From Chitinophagaceae bacterium (GTDB taxonomy: Bacteria; Bacteroidota; Bacteroidia; Chitinophagales; Chitinophagaceae): DNA of 64,000 bases. Shown in pieces: positions 34,577-43,731 of this stretch; position 1 is the first letter of the stretch, and every line of letters starts with the position of its first letter. The position numbers and the translations under genes were made by a program. The notes under the pieces are model-generated. The model was not told the origin of the DNA. It ran no database searches and saw only the letters and a program-made list of their open reading frames with translations. The stretch covers positions 124,001 through 188,000 of the forward strand of contig JADBXP010000010.1 in the NCBI GenBank assembly GCA_020403455.1, given 5' to 3'.

Positions 34577-35794
34577 GTGAACCTTTTATTTGCCTGGCGA
34601 TATTTCACTACGGGTCAAAAAGCCAGCGTGATCAATTGGATGTCGCGCATCAGCTTGCTTGCCATCGGTGTTGGCGCCACTGCATTGATTATAGTGCTCA
34701 GTGTTTTCAACGGATTTGAGGATCTTGTCAAAGGATTGTACAATGATTTTTATGCAGATGTTCGGGTTGTACCTGATAGGGGAAAAATTATGCGCATCAC
34801 CCCGGCACAGTTATCTCAGATGAAGCAATTACCCGGTGTATTGGCATTGAGCAGGGTGGTGGAAGAAAAGGCGGTGCTCAATGGGGTTTTTCAAACTATC
34901 GTTACCCTCAAAGGGGTCGATAGTCAATATACTGCTGTAACCAATATCAATACTCCGCAACATTTGCTGCGAGGAAATTTTTCTCTCGGCGATGCTGCCC
35001 AACCTTCCATCGTGGTGGGTGTTGGCATCGAAAATGCTGCCGGGCTTGAAGTCGAAAAGTACAAGTATCCGGCGGTAGTTTATTTGCCCAATAAACAAGC
35101 AAGCCGACTAACCTCCGAAGAGGGATTGCATTCATCTACCGTAATTCCAACAGGCACATTTGCAGTTCAACAGGAATTCGACAACAAATATGTATTCACC
35201 AACCTGGCATTTATGCAGTACATGCTTTCCCTGGAGCCAGATGAGTATGCTGCACTTGAAATGCGCGTTGATGGCGATCCGGCTGTTGTGCAGTCGGCCA
35301 TTCAGCAGATGTTGGGAAAAGATTTCAGGGTTGAGACCCGCTTTCAGCAAAACATGGGGCTGTACAGGGTAATGAAAACAGAAAAGTGGTTCATCTTCGT
35401 GGTGCTGACTTTGATTTTGGCGGTGGCCGCTTTCAATATTATCGGCTCACTCACCATGCTGGTATTGGAAAAAAAGAAAGACATTGCTATTCTACAGGCC
35501 ATGGGTGCGTCTTCCGGCCGTATTCACTTTATTTTTCTGTTGGAGGGATTGTTATTGGGCATCATCGGCGGAGGAATCGGCATGCTGCTGGCCGCACTCA
35601 TCTGCCAACTTCAATTGCAGTTCAAGCTGATTAAATTAGGCGGCAGCACATTCATCATCGACTATTATCCTGTTGCCATGAGGGCCGGAGATTTTGCTTT
35701 GGTTGGTATCACGTTACTTCTGATCACCGTTATAGCTGCCTGGATACCTGCCCGCAAAGCAGGCCAACAGGGATATTCCTTGAAAAGTTTTTAA
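34577..35794 (+). CDS. FtsX-like ABC permease, LolC/LolE type
   Basis: 405 residues from a GTG start. First membrane helix near residues 25-47 (SLLAIGVGATALIIVLSVFNGFE in part), a periplasmic domain of about 230 residues, then three helices after residue 270, the last part including MTLVLEKKKDIAILQAMGAS-type sequence (LTMLVLEKKKDIAILQAMG). This is the LolC/LolE topology for moving lipoproteins out of the inner membrane. The ATPase LolD is not adjacent. Probably cotranscribed with rbfA. Confidence 0.85.
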   Translation: MNLLFAWRYFTTGQKASVINWMSRISLLAIGVGATALIIVLSVFNGFEDLVKGLYNDFYADVRVVPDRGKIMRITPAQLSQMKQLPGVLALSRVVEEKAVLNGVFQTIVTLKGVDSQYTAVTNINTPQHLLRGNFSLGDAAQPSIVVGVGIENAAGLEVEKYKYPAVVYLPNKQASRLTSEEGLHSSTVIPTGTFAVQQEFDNKYVFTNLAFMQYMLSLEPDEYAALEMRVDGDPAVVQSAIQQMLGKDFRVETRFQQNMGLYRVMKTEKWFIFVVLTLILAVAAFNIIGSLTMLVLEKKKDIAILQAMGASSGRIHFIFLLEGLLLGIIGGGIGMLLAALICQLQLQFKLIKLGGSTFIIDYYPVAMRAGDFALVGITLLLITVIAAWIPARKAGQQGYSLKSF

Positions 35795-35815
35795 GAGCAG
35801 ACCATTTTCTGTGGA

Positions 35816-36655
35816 TCAATAGTCCCCCAAGGTCTCCGGCAATTCTGCCAGGGCGGTAGCCAGCTGTGCATCATTTGGTGCAATCCCGTGCCATTCATGA
35901 CTTCCTTCCATAAATGAAACGCCCTTACCCATTTCTGTTTTCATCAGAATGGCGATGGGTTGTTGTTGGTGGGCGGCTGCTTTGGCGGCTTCCAGGGTCG
36001 CAAGAATTGCATCCATTTGATTGCCATCCATTTCCAGCACTTTCCAGCCAAAGGCCTCTAGTTTGGCCTTTAGGTTACCCAGACTCATCACCTTATCGGT
36101 GGGTCCGTCAATTTGTTGTCCGTTCCAATCAATTGTAACGATGAGGTTATCAGCCTTGTGGTGGGCAGCGGCCATCAAAGCTTCCCAGTTTTGTCCTTCA
36201 TTTAATTCGCCGTCACCTGTAAGACAATATACCAGCTGATTGTCCTTATTCAGTTTTTTGGCGAGGGCTGCTCCCAAAGCAACACTCAATCCCTGCCCCA
36301 GAGAGCCACTGGCAATTCGTATGCCGGGTAAATGTTCATGGGTAGTGGGGTGTCCTTGCAAGCGGGAGTTGATTTTTCTGAAAGTTGAAAGCTCACTTAC
36401 CTCAAAGTAGCCGGCACGGGCAAGCACCGAATACATCAATGGAGAAATGTGACCATTAGAAAGGAAAAACACATCCTCACCCTTGCCATCCATCGTGAAA
36501 CCCGGGTTCCTTTTCATGACTTTGAAATAGAGGGCGGTCAGAAAGTCGGTACAGCCCAGGGAGCCACCGGGGTGACCACTCTGAACGGCATGCACCATTC
36601 TGACAATATCCCTGCGTATTTGCGTGGCAGTCTGTTGTAATTCCTGTGTTGTCAT
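35816..36655 (-). CDS. transketolase, N-terminal (thiamine-binding) subunit
   Basis: 279 residues from ATG at 36655; a TTG seven codons upstream overlaps the promoter box and is not used. It covers only the thiamine diphosphate binding half of transketolase: HPGGSLGCTDFLTALYF near residue 28, SGSLGQGLSVALG near 111, and the GDGELNEGQNWEALMAA metal/ThDP motif near 143. The pyrimidine-binding half and C-terminal domain are absent. In organisms with split transketolase a second gene encodes them, usually next door; here the neighbours are unrelated. The pair would act in the pentose phosphate pathway. Confidence 0.88.
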   Translation of the reverse strand: MTTQELQQTATQIRRDIVRMVHAVQSGHPGGSLGCTDFLTALYFKVMKRNPGFTMDGKGEDVFFLSNGHISPLMYSVLARAGYFEVSELSTFRKINSRLQGHPTTHEHLPGIRIASGSLGQGLSVALGAALAKKLNKDNQLVYCLTGDGELNEGQNWEALMAAAHHKADNLIVTIDWNGQQIDGPTDKVMSLGNLKAKLEAFGWKVLEMDGNQMDAILATLEAAKAAAHQQQPIAILMKTEMGKGVSFMEGSHEWHGIAPNDAQLATALAELPETLGDY

Positions 36656-36673
36656 AGTTCTCAACTTGTGCTG

Positions 36674-36681
36674 CAAATATA
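36674..36681 (-). promoter_or_regulatory. -7 box (TAnnTTTG) for the transketolase gene
   Basis: Reads TATATTTG on the minus strand and ends 18 bases before the ATG at 36655. It is back to back with the frr promoter. Confidence 0.65.
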
Positions 36682-36744
36682 AGAGAGAGAATTCAGTTGG
36701 CTGACCGCTTAAAGAGGTTTGTCGGCTACTACCAACATTTTTTT

Positions 36745-36752
36745 TACTTTTG
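36745..36752 (+). promoter_or_regulatory. -7 box (TAnnTTTG) for frr
   Basis: TACTTTTG, perfect match, 19 bases before the frr ATG. A TTTG at 36718-36721 is a candidate -33 element with a 23-base spacer. Confidence 0.65.
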
Positions 36753-36771
36753 GCATCTCAAATTCAAGGAT

Positions 36772-37335
36772 ATGTCGGAAGAACTACTATTAATTACCGG
36801 TGCGGCCGAAGAAAGTATGCGCAAAGGAATTGCCCACCTGGAAACAGAATTAACCAAGATCAGGGCCGGCAAAGCCAGTCCCACCATGCTGGATGGCATT
36901 GTGGTGGAGTATTACGGAAGTCCGACCCCCATTGCTCAGGTGGCCAATATTTCTGTGCTGGACGTGAGAACCATCAGCATTCAGCCCTGGGAGAAATCCA
37001 TGCTAGCTGCTATTGAAAAGTCGATTATGCAGGCCAACATAGGTATTACACCTCAAAATGATGGCAACCAGATTCGGTTGTTCATGCCACCCCTAACCGA
37101 GGAAAGAAGGCGGGAACTCTTCAAAAAAGCCAGTGGGGAAGGAGAACATTCTAAAGTAGCGATCCGTAATATTCGACGTGATGCGATTGAACAAGTGAAA
37201 AAACTACAGAAAGATGGGTTGAGTGAAGATGCAGCTAAAGATGCAGAAAAAGAAATTCAGGAGTTGACAGATAAATTCATTCAGTTGGTGGACAAGCACC
37301 TGGCGGCGAAGGAAAAAGAAATGATGTCTGTATAG
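36772..37335 (+). CDS. frr: ribosome recycling factor
   Basis: 187 residues from ATG at 36772, the standard RRF length; the frame is open 25 codons upstream but that stretch holds the promoter. Typical motifs are TKIRAGKASPTMLDGIVVEYYG near residue 33 in pattern, ISIQPWEKSMLAAIEKSI, NDGNQIRLFMPPLTEERR and the C-terminal helix. With EF-G it splits ribosomes after termination. Followed by a strong terminator. Confidence 0.95.
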   Translation: MSEELLLITGAAEESMRKGIAHLETELTKIRAGKASPTMLDGIVVEYYGSPTPIAQVANISVLDVRTISIQPWEKSMLAAIEKSIMQANIGITPQNDGNQIRLFMPPLTEERRRELFKKASGEGEHSKVAIRNIRRDAIEQVKKLQKDGLSEDAAKDAEKEIQELTDKFIQLVDKHLAAKEKEMMSV

Positions 37336-37358
37336 TTAGGCTGCAGAGAAGATCTTGG

Positions 37359-37389
37359 AACCGGAATTAAACTTCCGGTTTCTTTTTTT
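37359..37389 (+). terminator. intrinsic terminator of frr, overlapping the next gene's 3' end
   Basis: AACCGGAA (37359-37366), loop TTAAAC, TTCCGGTT (37373-37380), then TCTTTTTTT. The stem is perfect over eight pairs. The loop contains the stop codon of the convergent EamA gene and the right arm plus T-run encode its last residues (KKKPEV). No T-run follows in the opposite direction, so it works for frr only. Confidence 0.88.
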
Positions 37390-38254
37390 CAGGGCGGTTC
37401 ACCAGATAAACTCCTGCCAGAATGATGAATAAACTGAACACTTGTTTCTCACGAATATATTCCTGCCGAAGCAGCCCCCAGCCGATGGCTACAATTGGTA
37501 TACCATAGGTTACCATAGATGCAAAAACGGGTCCTGCTCTCTTTACCAAAAGGTAAAACAGCACTGATGCAATGGCTGTTCCAAAAATTCCAAGTACTAC
37601 AGCTGCAAGTGTTGATTGCAAGTAGGCTGATTCTGTTAGGGGTAAATTTCCATATCCGGTGAACAATAAAATTACTACTGAGGGGATGATCAACATTACA
37701 AAAGCAAGCGAAGCGATATCAATAGCACGGAATCCACGCATGTATCTTCCTACCATGTTCACATTGAGACCATACATAACTGTAGCAGCAACCACTAAAA
37801 ATGAATAACCCAGATTCGATAAGTGAACATCGCTGCCTGTGATGATCAGCAGTACCAAACCCAAAAACCCGACACATGTCCCGATAATTTGAATGGGACG
37901 CGCTTTTAACTGGAAAAAAAATATCCCTACCAATAAAGTAAATAATGGGGTAAGGGCATTTAAAATCCCTGCTATGGCACTGTCAATTTTCGTTTCTGCC
38001 AGACAAAACAAATAAGCTGGAAAGAAGCTACCCAACAATCCAGAACCCATCACCAGCATTACCCGGTTGCGGGGAATCGATTGCCATGCCTTTCTGGCAA
38101 AAGGAACGAGAACCAGTCCGGCAGTTAACATGCGCAGTGAAGCTACCTGGTAGGCAGACAATTGATCCATGCCCACCTTCATCAGGTAAAACGAAGAGCC
38201 CCAGATCAGACACAAAACAATAAAAAGTAACCAGCTAATCCAGTTGCTGCGCAT
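37367..38254 (-). CDS. EamA/DMT-family transporter
   Basis: 295 residues with ten predicted membrane helices in two EamA repeats; the first starts IVLCLIWGSSFYLMKVG and the second near residue 150. The short C terminus is basic (RPEKKKPEV). The family exports or imports amino acids, nucleotides and other small metabolites; no substrate is predicted. Its last codons double as the terminator of the convergent frr gene. Confidence 0.82.
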   Translation of the reverse strand: MRSNWISWLLFIVLCLIWGSSFYLMKVGMDQLSAYQVASLRMLTAGLVLVPFARKAWQSIPRNRVMLVMGSGLLGSFFPAYLFCLAETKIDSAIAGILNALTPLFTLLVGIFFFQLKARPIQIIGTCVGFLGLVLLIITGSDVHLSNLGYSFLVVAATVMYGLNVNMVGRYMRGFRAIDIASLAFVMLIIPSVVILLFTGYGNLPLTESAYLQSTLAAVVLGIFGTAIASVLFYLLVKRAGPVFASMVTYGIPIVAIGWGLLRQEYIREKQVFSLFIILAGVYLVNRPEKKKPEV

Positions 38255-38319
38255 GCATAAGTTTTCGCAAAGGTGCTCATTTATTGCAACAATTAGATAT
38301 TTTTAAGGAAACAAAGCTA

Positions 38320-39066
38320 ATGGCAACCTACGATCTCTCCCGCGTCAGTACCCGTGCTCCTAAGGGCCTGAGCAAAGAAAAAACCAAGGTAGCAACCGCC
38401 CGTATTCTCGATGAGTTGGATGAGTTGCAGAACTTATTATTCGCTGAAAGCAAGCATTCTGTATTGGTAGTGATTCAGGGAATGGATGCCAGTGGAAAAG
38501 ATGGGGCAATTCGGAATGTATTTGGTAGACTTAACCCTCAGGGTGTGCGGGCCTATTCGTTCAAAGTGCCCACAGCATTAGAGCTTTCCCACGATTTCCT
38601 GTGGCGGGTGCACCAGCAGGCGCCTCCCAAGGGTATGATACAAATATTCAACAGATCTCACTATGAAGATATTCTGGTGACACGCGTACATAAGTGGTGC
38701 GATGATCAATTGGCGAAAGCACGCATGAAAGCTATCAATGATTTTGAGGAATTATTACAACGACACAGCAATACCCATGTTTTAAAATTTTATCTGCACG
38801 TGTCACCTGAGGAACAACAACAGCGGTTGCAGGAACGAATCAAAGACCCAGAGAAGCAATGGAAATACAATGAACGTGATTTCGAGGAAGCCAAGCTTTG
38901 GAAGGTTTATATGAAGATGTACCAGGAATGTTTCCAGTTTTGTAATAAAGTGCCGTGGACGATTGTTCCGGCTGATCAGAACTGGTACAAGGAGCACCTG
39001 ATTGCAACGAAACTACACCAGGTGTTGAGTTCACTGAAAATGCAATATCCGGGGCTTAAAAAGTGA
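38320..39066 (+). CDS. polyphosphate kinase 2 family protein
   Basis: 248 residues from ATG at 38320 (a TTG twelve codons upstream is in frame). Walker A is QGMDASGKDGAIRN at about 53-66, the PPK2 lid/Walker B region includes IFNRSHYEDILVTRVH, and DPEKQWKYNERDFEEAKLW near residue 178 is characteristic. PPK2 enzymes move phosphate between polyphosphate and nucleoside mono- or diphosphates. Which nucleotides it uses (class I, II or III) cannot be read with confidence. One-domain form. Confidence 0.88.
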   Translation: MATYDLSRVSTRAPKGLSKEKTKVATARILDELDELQNLLFAESKHSVLVVIQGMDASGKDGAIRNVFGRLNPQGVRAYSFKVPTALELSHDFLWRVHQQAPPKGMIQIFNRSHYEDILVTRVHKWCDDQLAKARMKAINDFEELLQRHSNTHVLKFYLHVSPEEQQQRLQERIKDPEKQWKYNERDFEEAKLWKVYMKMYQECFQFCNKVPWTIVPADQNWYKEHLIATKLHQVLSSLKMQYPGLKK

Positions 39067-39110
39067 ATATTTGATTTGTTTTTCTTATTTTTCCCCATAA
39101 AATCAATCAT

Positions 39111-39539
39111 ATGGGCTTACTCAAAGAATTCAAAGAATTTGCCGTAAAGGGCAATCTCGTCGATATTGCTGTCGGTTTTGTGATGGGTGCCACCTTCACA
39201 AAAATAGTCACCTCTTTTGTGGATGGAATGGTGATGCCAATGGTAGGGATGTTAAGTGGTGGTGTTGATTTTTCTGATAAAGTATTTACTTTAAAGGAAG
39301 CTACTGCTGAAATTAAGGATGCTGCCGGCCAGGTAGTGACAGCCGCTAGTCCGGCAGTTGAGGTAAAGTACGGGGCATTTATCACCAGTCTGATAGATTT
39401 TATCATTATTGCCTTTGTGGTATTCATGATTATCAAGGCCATTAACCGGCTGAAGTCTGCTGCCCCCCCTCCTGAGCCCGCAGGCCCTTCTTCCACAGAT
39501 CAGTTATTGATGGAGATAAGGGATGCCCTAAAGAAATAG
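39111..39539 (+). CDS. mscL: large-conductance mechanosensitive channel
   Basis: 142 residues. The N-terminal helix and first membrane helix (KEFAVKGNLVDIAVGFVMGATFTKIVTS) include the gate residues, a periplasmic loop of about 45 residues follows, then the second helix FIIIAFVVFMIIKAINRLK and a cytoplasmic helix. The pentameric channel opens on membrane tension and protects cells from osmotic down-shock. Located 44 bases after the PPK2 gene. Confidence 0.95.
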   Translation: MGLLKEFKEFAVKGNLVDIAVGFVMGATFTKIVTSFVDGMVMPMVGMLSGGVDFSDKVFTLKEATAEIKDAAGQVVTAASPAVEVKYGAFITSLIDFIIIAFVVFMIIKAINRLKSAAPPPEPAGPSSTDQLLMEIRDALKK

Positions 39540-39639
39540 GGGAAATTGCCCGATTTTTCTTCCCCGGTGGATAACTGAGCGGAATCACAGGGGTTCTTTT
39601 TGGCTTAAATCGTTTTCTTTGTGGCTAAATAGACGCACC

Positions 39640-40473
39640 GTGAATCAGTCGAGTTATCAAATTAAGTTAGATCAGTTTGAGGGTCCATTTGACCTGCTTT
39701 TATTCTTCATAGAAAGAGATGAGCTGGATATTTATAATATTCCTATCACCCGCATCATCAATGACTTCCTTGAATTCATTCATCAAAGTGAAAAGCTCAA
39801 CATAGAACTCAGCAGTGAGTTCATTTTATTCGTCTCTACCCTGATGCGAATCAAGGCTCGTCTGTTGTTGCCCCGCAAGGAATTGGATGCTGCCGGCAAT
39901 GAAATCGATCCCCGCCAGGAATTGATTGACAAAATCCTGGAATACAAGAAATTCAAAGAAGCAGCCGTGAAGATGGCTGAGATGGAAGCGGAGCGGATGC
40001 TTATGATCAAGAGGGGCAACCTCCAGAAAGAATTGTCGTTGTTGGGAGAAGAGGCAGCAGAAGGAACAGAAATACAAAACATCACCCTTTTCAAATTGAT
40101 GAAATCTTTTGAAAAAGTGATGCTGCGCGTACAGGAACGCCAGAGTCGACCTGTACATACTGTAGTTCCTTACAACTACACGATGGAAGGTAGCAGGGAC
40201 TATATACTCGATCTAATTTCCCGCGAAAAAATGCTTTCCTTCGAGAAGATATTCGACGTCTGTGACAACAAGATCCACGCAATCTTCCTCTTTCTTTCCA
40301 TCCTTGAATTGGCTCAACAGAAATACATGCGCCTGAGTGTAGGCCCGGGAATGAATAATTTCATCGTTGAGTGGAATGAAAACCGGGAAGAAGACCTGGT
40401 GGCAGAGACAACGATCAGCAATGACGGGGATGCGACAGCAGAAGATACTTCAACCGATTTGCAGGCCCAGTAA
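39640..40473 (+). CDS. scpA: segregation and condensation protein A
   Basis: 277 residues from GTG at 39640; a TTG seven codons upstream is in frame. The N-terminal YQIKLDQFEGPFDLLLFFIE and DIYNIPITRIINDFLEFI segments and the middle LLLPRKEL are ScpA (kleisin) features; the C-terminal winged helix is about residues 190-250. The end is acidic and low in complexity. With ScpB and SMC it organises chromosomes. scpB is not next to it. It converges on dxs with seven bases between the stops. Confidence 0.9.
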   Translation: MNQSSYQIKLDQFEGPFDLLLFFIERDELDIYNIPITRIINDFLEFIHQSEKLNIELSSEFILFVSTLMRIKARLLLPRKELDAAGNEIDPRQELIDKILEYKKFKEAAVKMAEMEAERMLMIKRGNLQKELSLLGEEAAEGTEIQNITLFKLMKSFEKVMLRVQERQSRPVHTVVPYNYTMEGSRDYILDLISREKMLSFEKIFDVCDNKIHAIFLFLSILELAQQKYMRLSVGPGMNNFIVEWNENREEDLVAETTISNDGDATAEDTSTDLQAQ

Positions 40474-40480
40474 GTTTAAA

Positions 40481-42415
40481 TTACCCTGCTATAGTAATCT
40501 TCGTCGTTACCTTTTCTTTCATCAGAGTCAATACAGCTTCTTCAATGGCTTGTGCGTCATAGTTGCATTCGCGGTGAAGTTCTTTTGGCGTTCCATGTTC
40601 TACCAATCTATCGGGTATACCCAGTATGGTTACTTCAGCGTTGTAACGATGAGCATTCATGAATTCCAAAACAGCAGATCCAAAACCACCAACTACAGTT
40701 CCATCTTCAATGGTGACTACTTTTGAATAGTTGCTGAATACCTCGTGCAATAGTTCCTCATCAAGTGGTTTCACAAAACGCATGTCATAGTGAGCAGGAT
40801 CAATTCCCTGGGTTCTCAATTGGCGGATCGCTGCTTGTGCAAAATTACCCGGATGACCTAAAGATACGATGGCCACATCCTTGCCGGTTTTCAGACGACG
40901 TCCCTTGCCAATTTCAACTTCTTCCATGGCAGTTTTCCACTCGGGCATTACGCCTTCCCCTCTGGGATAACGAATCACGAAAGGCATTGTGTTGCTGTCC
41001 AGTTGTGCGGTATACATCAAGTTGCGCAGCTCCTGTTCATTCATGGGGGCACTAATGATCATATTGGGGATGCACCTGAAAAAAGCAATATCATAACAAC
41101 CATGGTGTGTAGGTCCGTCTTCGCCCACCAGCCCGGCTCTGTCGAGGCAAAATATCACCGGAAGTTTTTGGATGGCCACATCGTGCACCACCTGGTCATA
41201 ACCTCTTTGGATGAATGAGGAATAAATATTACAAAACACTTTCATGCCTTGTGTTGCCAAGCCGGCACTGACTGTCACGGCATGTTGTTCGCAAATGCCC
41301 ACATCAAACGCGCGGTGGGGCATTTTTTCCATCATGATTTTTAAAGAAGATCCGCTGGGCATTGCAGGAGTGATTCCCATAACCGCTGGATTCTTCTCTG
41401 CAAGTTCAACGATGGTATGTCCGAAAACATCCTGGTATTTTGGGGGCTGAGGGGTTTGAATGGTTTTGCGATAAATCTCCCCCGTCAGTTTGTCGAACAA
41501 TCCGGGCGCATGCCACTTGGTCTGGTCTTTTTCCGCCAGGGCATAACCCTTGCCCTTGGTGGTGATAATGTGTAACAACTTTGGTCCGGGTATTTCCCTC
41601 AAGTCTTTGAGGGTATCAACCAGTTTGGTGATATTGTGTCCATCAATGGGACCGAAATACCTCAATTTCAGTGCTTCGAAAAGATTACTGCTGTTGCTGA
41701 CCAAGCCTTTTAATCCTGCTTCGAGCCTGCTGGCCATGGACTTACTAAAATTTTCTCCGATAGGAAGCTTGCCCATCAGATTCCATATCTCATCACGAAC
41801 TTTGTTATAGGTCGGGGAGGTACTGATATCCGTTAAATATTCTTTCAATGCCCCTACATTGGGATCAATGCTCATGCAATTGTCATTCAAAATGATCAAC
41901 AGATCGCTGTCTGCAACACCTGCATGGTTCATCGCCTCAAAAGCCATCCCCGCTGTCATGGAGCCATCTCCGATAACTGCCACAGATTTCCTGTTCTCTC
42001 CCTTGTATTTGGCTGCTATAGACATACCCAGTGCGGCAGAAATGGAAGTGGAGGAATGTCCTACGCCAAATGTGTCGAACTCACTTTCGCTTCTTTTGGG
42101 GAATCCGCTCAGTCCCTTGTATTTTCTGTTGGTGATGAAGTTGTCTCTTCTTCCTGTCAGAATTTTATGACCATAGGCCTGATGACCTACGTCCCAAACC
42201 AATTGGTCGTAGGGTGTTTGGTAAACGTAATGCAACGCTACGGACAATTCAACAACCCCCAGACTGGCGGCAAAATGCCCGCCATGGACACTTACAACAT
42301 CAATAATGAATTGGCGCAATTCCTGACAAACCTGGAAGAGTTGCTCCCGGGGTAACTTTTTCAGATCATCCGGGTGATTGATTTGTTGCAGCAGGGGTCC
42401 GGGCGTAATGGTCAT
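40481..42415 (-). CDS. dxs: 1-deoxy-D-xylulose-5-phosphate synthase
   Basis: 644 residues, full length. ThDP-binding motif GDGSMTAGMAFEAMNHAG near residue 147 with the NDN motif (ILNDNCMSI), the catalytic Glu region in VGICEQHAVTVSAGLA near residue 375, and GLVGEDGPTHHGCYDIAF. It condenses pyruvate and glyceraldehyde 3-phosphate in the first step of the non-mevalonate isoprenoid pathway. The product pathway also feeds the isoprenoid substrate of the GGGP synthase encoded at 45820-46578. Confidence 0.96.
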   Translation of the reverse strand: MTITPGPLLQQINHPDDLKKLPREQLFQVCQELRQFIIDVVSVHGGHFAASLGVVELSVALHYVYQTPYDQLVWDVGHQAYGHKILTGRRDNFITNRKYKGLSGFPKRSESEFDTFGVGHSSTSISAALGMSIAAKYKGENRKSVAVIGDGSMTAGMAFEAMNHAGVADSDLLIILNDNCMSIDPNVGALKEYLTDISTSPTYNKVRDEIWNLMGKLPIGENFSKSMASRLEAGLKGLVSNSSNLFEALKLRYFGPIDGHNITKLVDTLKDLREIPGPKLLHIITTKGKGYALAEKDQTKWHAPGLFDKLTGEIYRKTIQTPQPPKYQDVFGHTIVELAEKNPAVMGITPAMPSGSSLKIMMEKMPHRAFDVGICEQHAVTVSAGLATQGMKVFCNIYSSFIQRGYDQVVHDVAIQKLPVIFCLDRAGLVGEDGPTHHGCYDIAFFRCIPNMIISAPMNEQELRNLMYTAQLDSNTMPFVIRYPRGEGVMPEWKTAMEEVEIGKGRRLKTGKDVAIVSLGHPGNFAQAAIRQLRTQGIDPAHYDMRFVKPLDEELLHEVFSNYSKVVTIEDGTVVGGFGSAVLEFMNAHRYNAEVTILGIPDRLVEHGTPKELHRECNYDAQAIEEAVLTLMKEKVTTKITIAG

Positions 42416-42608
42416 GAAAAAATGTTTAGATGGTAAAATTAAGCATTAAAAATCGAGTGACTGCCTGTTGAGTGTCTTCTGAAGGGCAATCTATCATTTA
42501 ACAAGCCCGCCAGCATAAAGTTCAGCCCCTGTGACCCCTGTTTTTCGCCAAACAGCCGTTTTTTTGACCATTAGTCCTTTAAGAAGCCCTTTTCGCCTAC
42601 GGGAAGGT

Positions 42609-42616
42609 TAAATTTG
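42609..42616 (+). promoter_or_regulatory. -7 box (TAnnTTTG) touching the LytS-type kinase start
   Basis: TAAATTTG, a perfect match, ends five bases before the ATG at 42622. Initiation would fall at or next to the start codon. The rest of the 206-base gap from 42416 holds nothing recognisable. Confidence 0.5.
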
Positions 42617-42621
42617 TAGAT

Positions 42622-43716
42622 ATGCGGAAGAGAAACACCTTGTATTGGTTTTGCCAGGTAGCGGGATGGACTTTCTATGGTCTGACACTGGTTTTTTTCG
42701 CTTTTATTTTTAATAACCCCAACAATGAGTTACTCTTTCCCCGAATAGCAGTAACCATATTGGTTGGGTTATTATCTACACATTTGCTGCGGGAGTTACT
42801 GATACGTTTTCACTTAAGGCCCCCAATCGTTTCTAAAAATTGGTGGAAGCTGGTTGCTACCATCCTAGGTGTGATATTGCTTTTTAACCTTGCCAATAGT
42901 ACTGCAGTAGAGTGGTTGGGACTTTTTGATCCGGCAACCAAGGTTTCTGTCAATACCCGTTTCGTTTTCAATCTCCTTTTTGACTCTCCCCTCATCATTG
43001 TTTGGGCATCCATCTATTTTATCTGGCATTACATAGAGTTGGCATCACAAAATGAGATTCAGCGCATTCGGTTGCAGACATTGGTTAAAGAGTTAGAATT
43101 AAAAACCATCAAGTCACACATCAATCCACATTTCATCTTCAATGCATTGAATAGCATCCGGGCATTGGTAGATGAAAATCCTAGCCGGGCCAGAACGGCT
43201 ATTACCGAGTTAAGTAATATCCTGCGCAGCAGCATGCAAATGGAAAAAGCTGAAACCATTACGCTGGAAAAAGAACTGGACATTGTCAAAGACTATCTGG
43301 CATTGGAACAAATCAGGTTCGAGGATCGACTTTCGGTTGAATATGAAATCGATGAAGACACTTTGGATCAGCCGGTACCTCCCATGATGTTGCAGACGCT
43401 GGTAGAAAATGCCATCAAGCATGGTATCAGCAAGGAGAAATTTGGTGGATTAATCCGAATTGTTTCCGACAACAGAGAGGGTAAGCATGTATTGATTATT
43501 GAAAATACAGGCCGCCTCGCGAATCAAGGCATTTCTTCGGCACAGGTCAACCCGCCCGCTACAGCCAATGGACAGGGTTTCGGTATTGAAAGTACCCTGC
43601 ACCGTCTTCAGTTGATGTATGGGAACAAAGCCTCCTTTCATATTAAAAATACAGAAGATGGGTTGGTACGTGCTGTAATTTGCCTCCCCCTGATAAATGC
43701 ACTTGTATTACGTTAA
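42622..43716 (+). CDS. LytS/YehU-type sensor histidine kinase
   Basis: 364 residues. Four hydrophobic helices in residues 8-140 form the membrane sensor part. The kinase core has the internal histidine motif KSHINPHFIFNALNSIRALV (phosphoacceptor most likely His170) and a HATPase domain with MMLQTLVENAIKHGI (N-box) and a GQGFGIEST glycine motif. The LytTR regulator follows 15 bases later, so they form one two-component pair. The signal sensed is unknown; no periplasmic binding domain is present. Confidence 0.9.
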   Translation: MRKRNTLYWFCQVAGWTFYGLTLVFFAFIFNNPNNELLFPRIAVTILVGLLSTHLLRELLIRFHLRPPIVSKNWWKLVATILGVILLFNLANSTAVEWLGLFDPATKVSVNTRFVFNLLFDSPLIIVWASIYFIWHYIELASQNEIQRIRLQTLVKELELKTIKSHINPHFIFNALNSIRALVDENPSRARTAITELSNILRSSMQMEKAETITLEKELDIVKDYLALEQIRFEDRLSVEYEIDEDTLDQPVPPMMLQTLVENAIKHGISKEKFGGLIRIVSDNREGKHVLIIENTGRLANQGISSAQVNPPATANGQGFGIESTLHRLQLMYGNKASFHIKNTEDGLVRAVICLPLINALVLR

Positions 43717-43731
43717 TTAAAATTTTTTCTC

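Noticed and set aside
39540-39575. Terminator after mscL
   Set aside because: GGGGAA and TTCCCC can pair, but the loop is 15 bases and no T-run follows.
41859-42355. Open frames of 103 and 143 codons opposite dxs
   Set aside because: Shadows of the dxs reading frame; composition is not protein-like.
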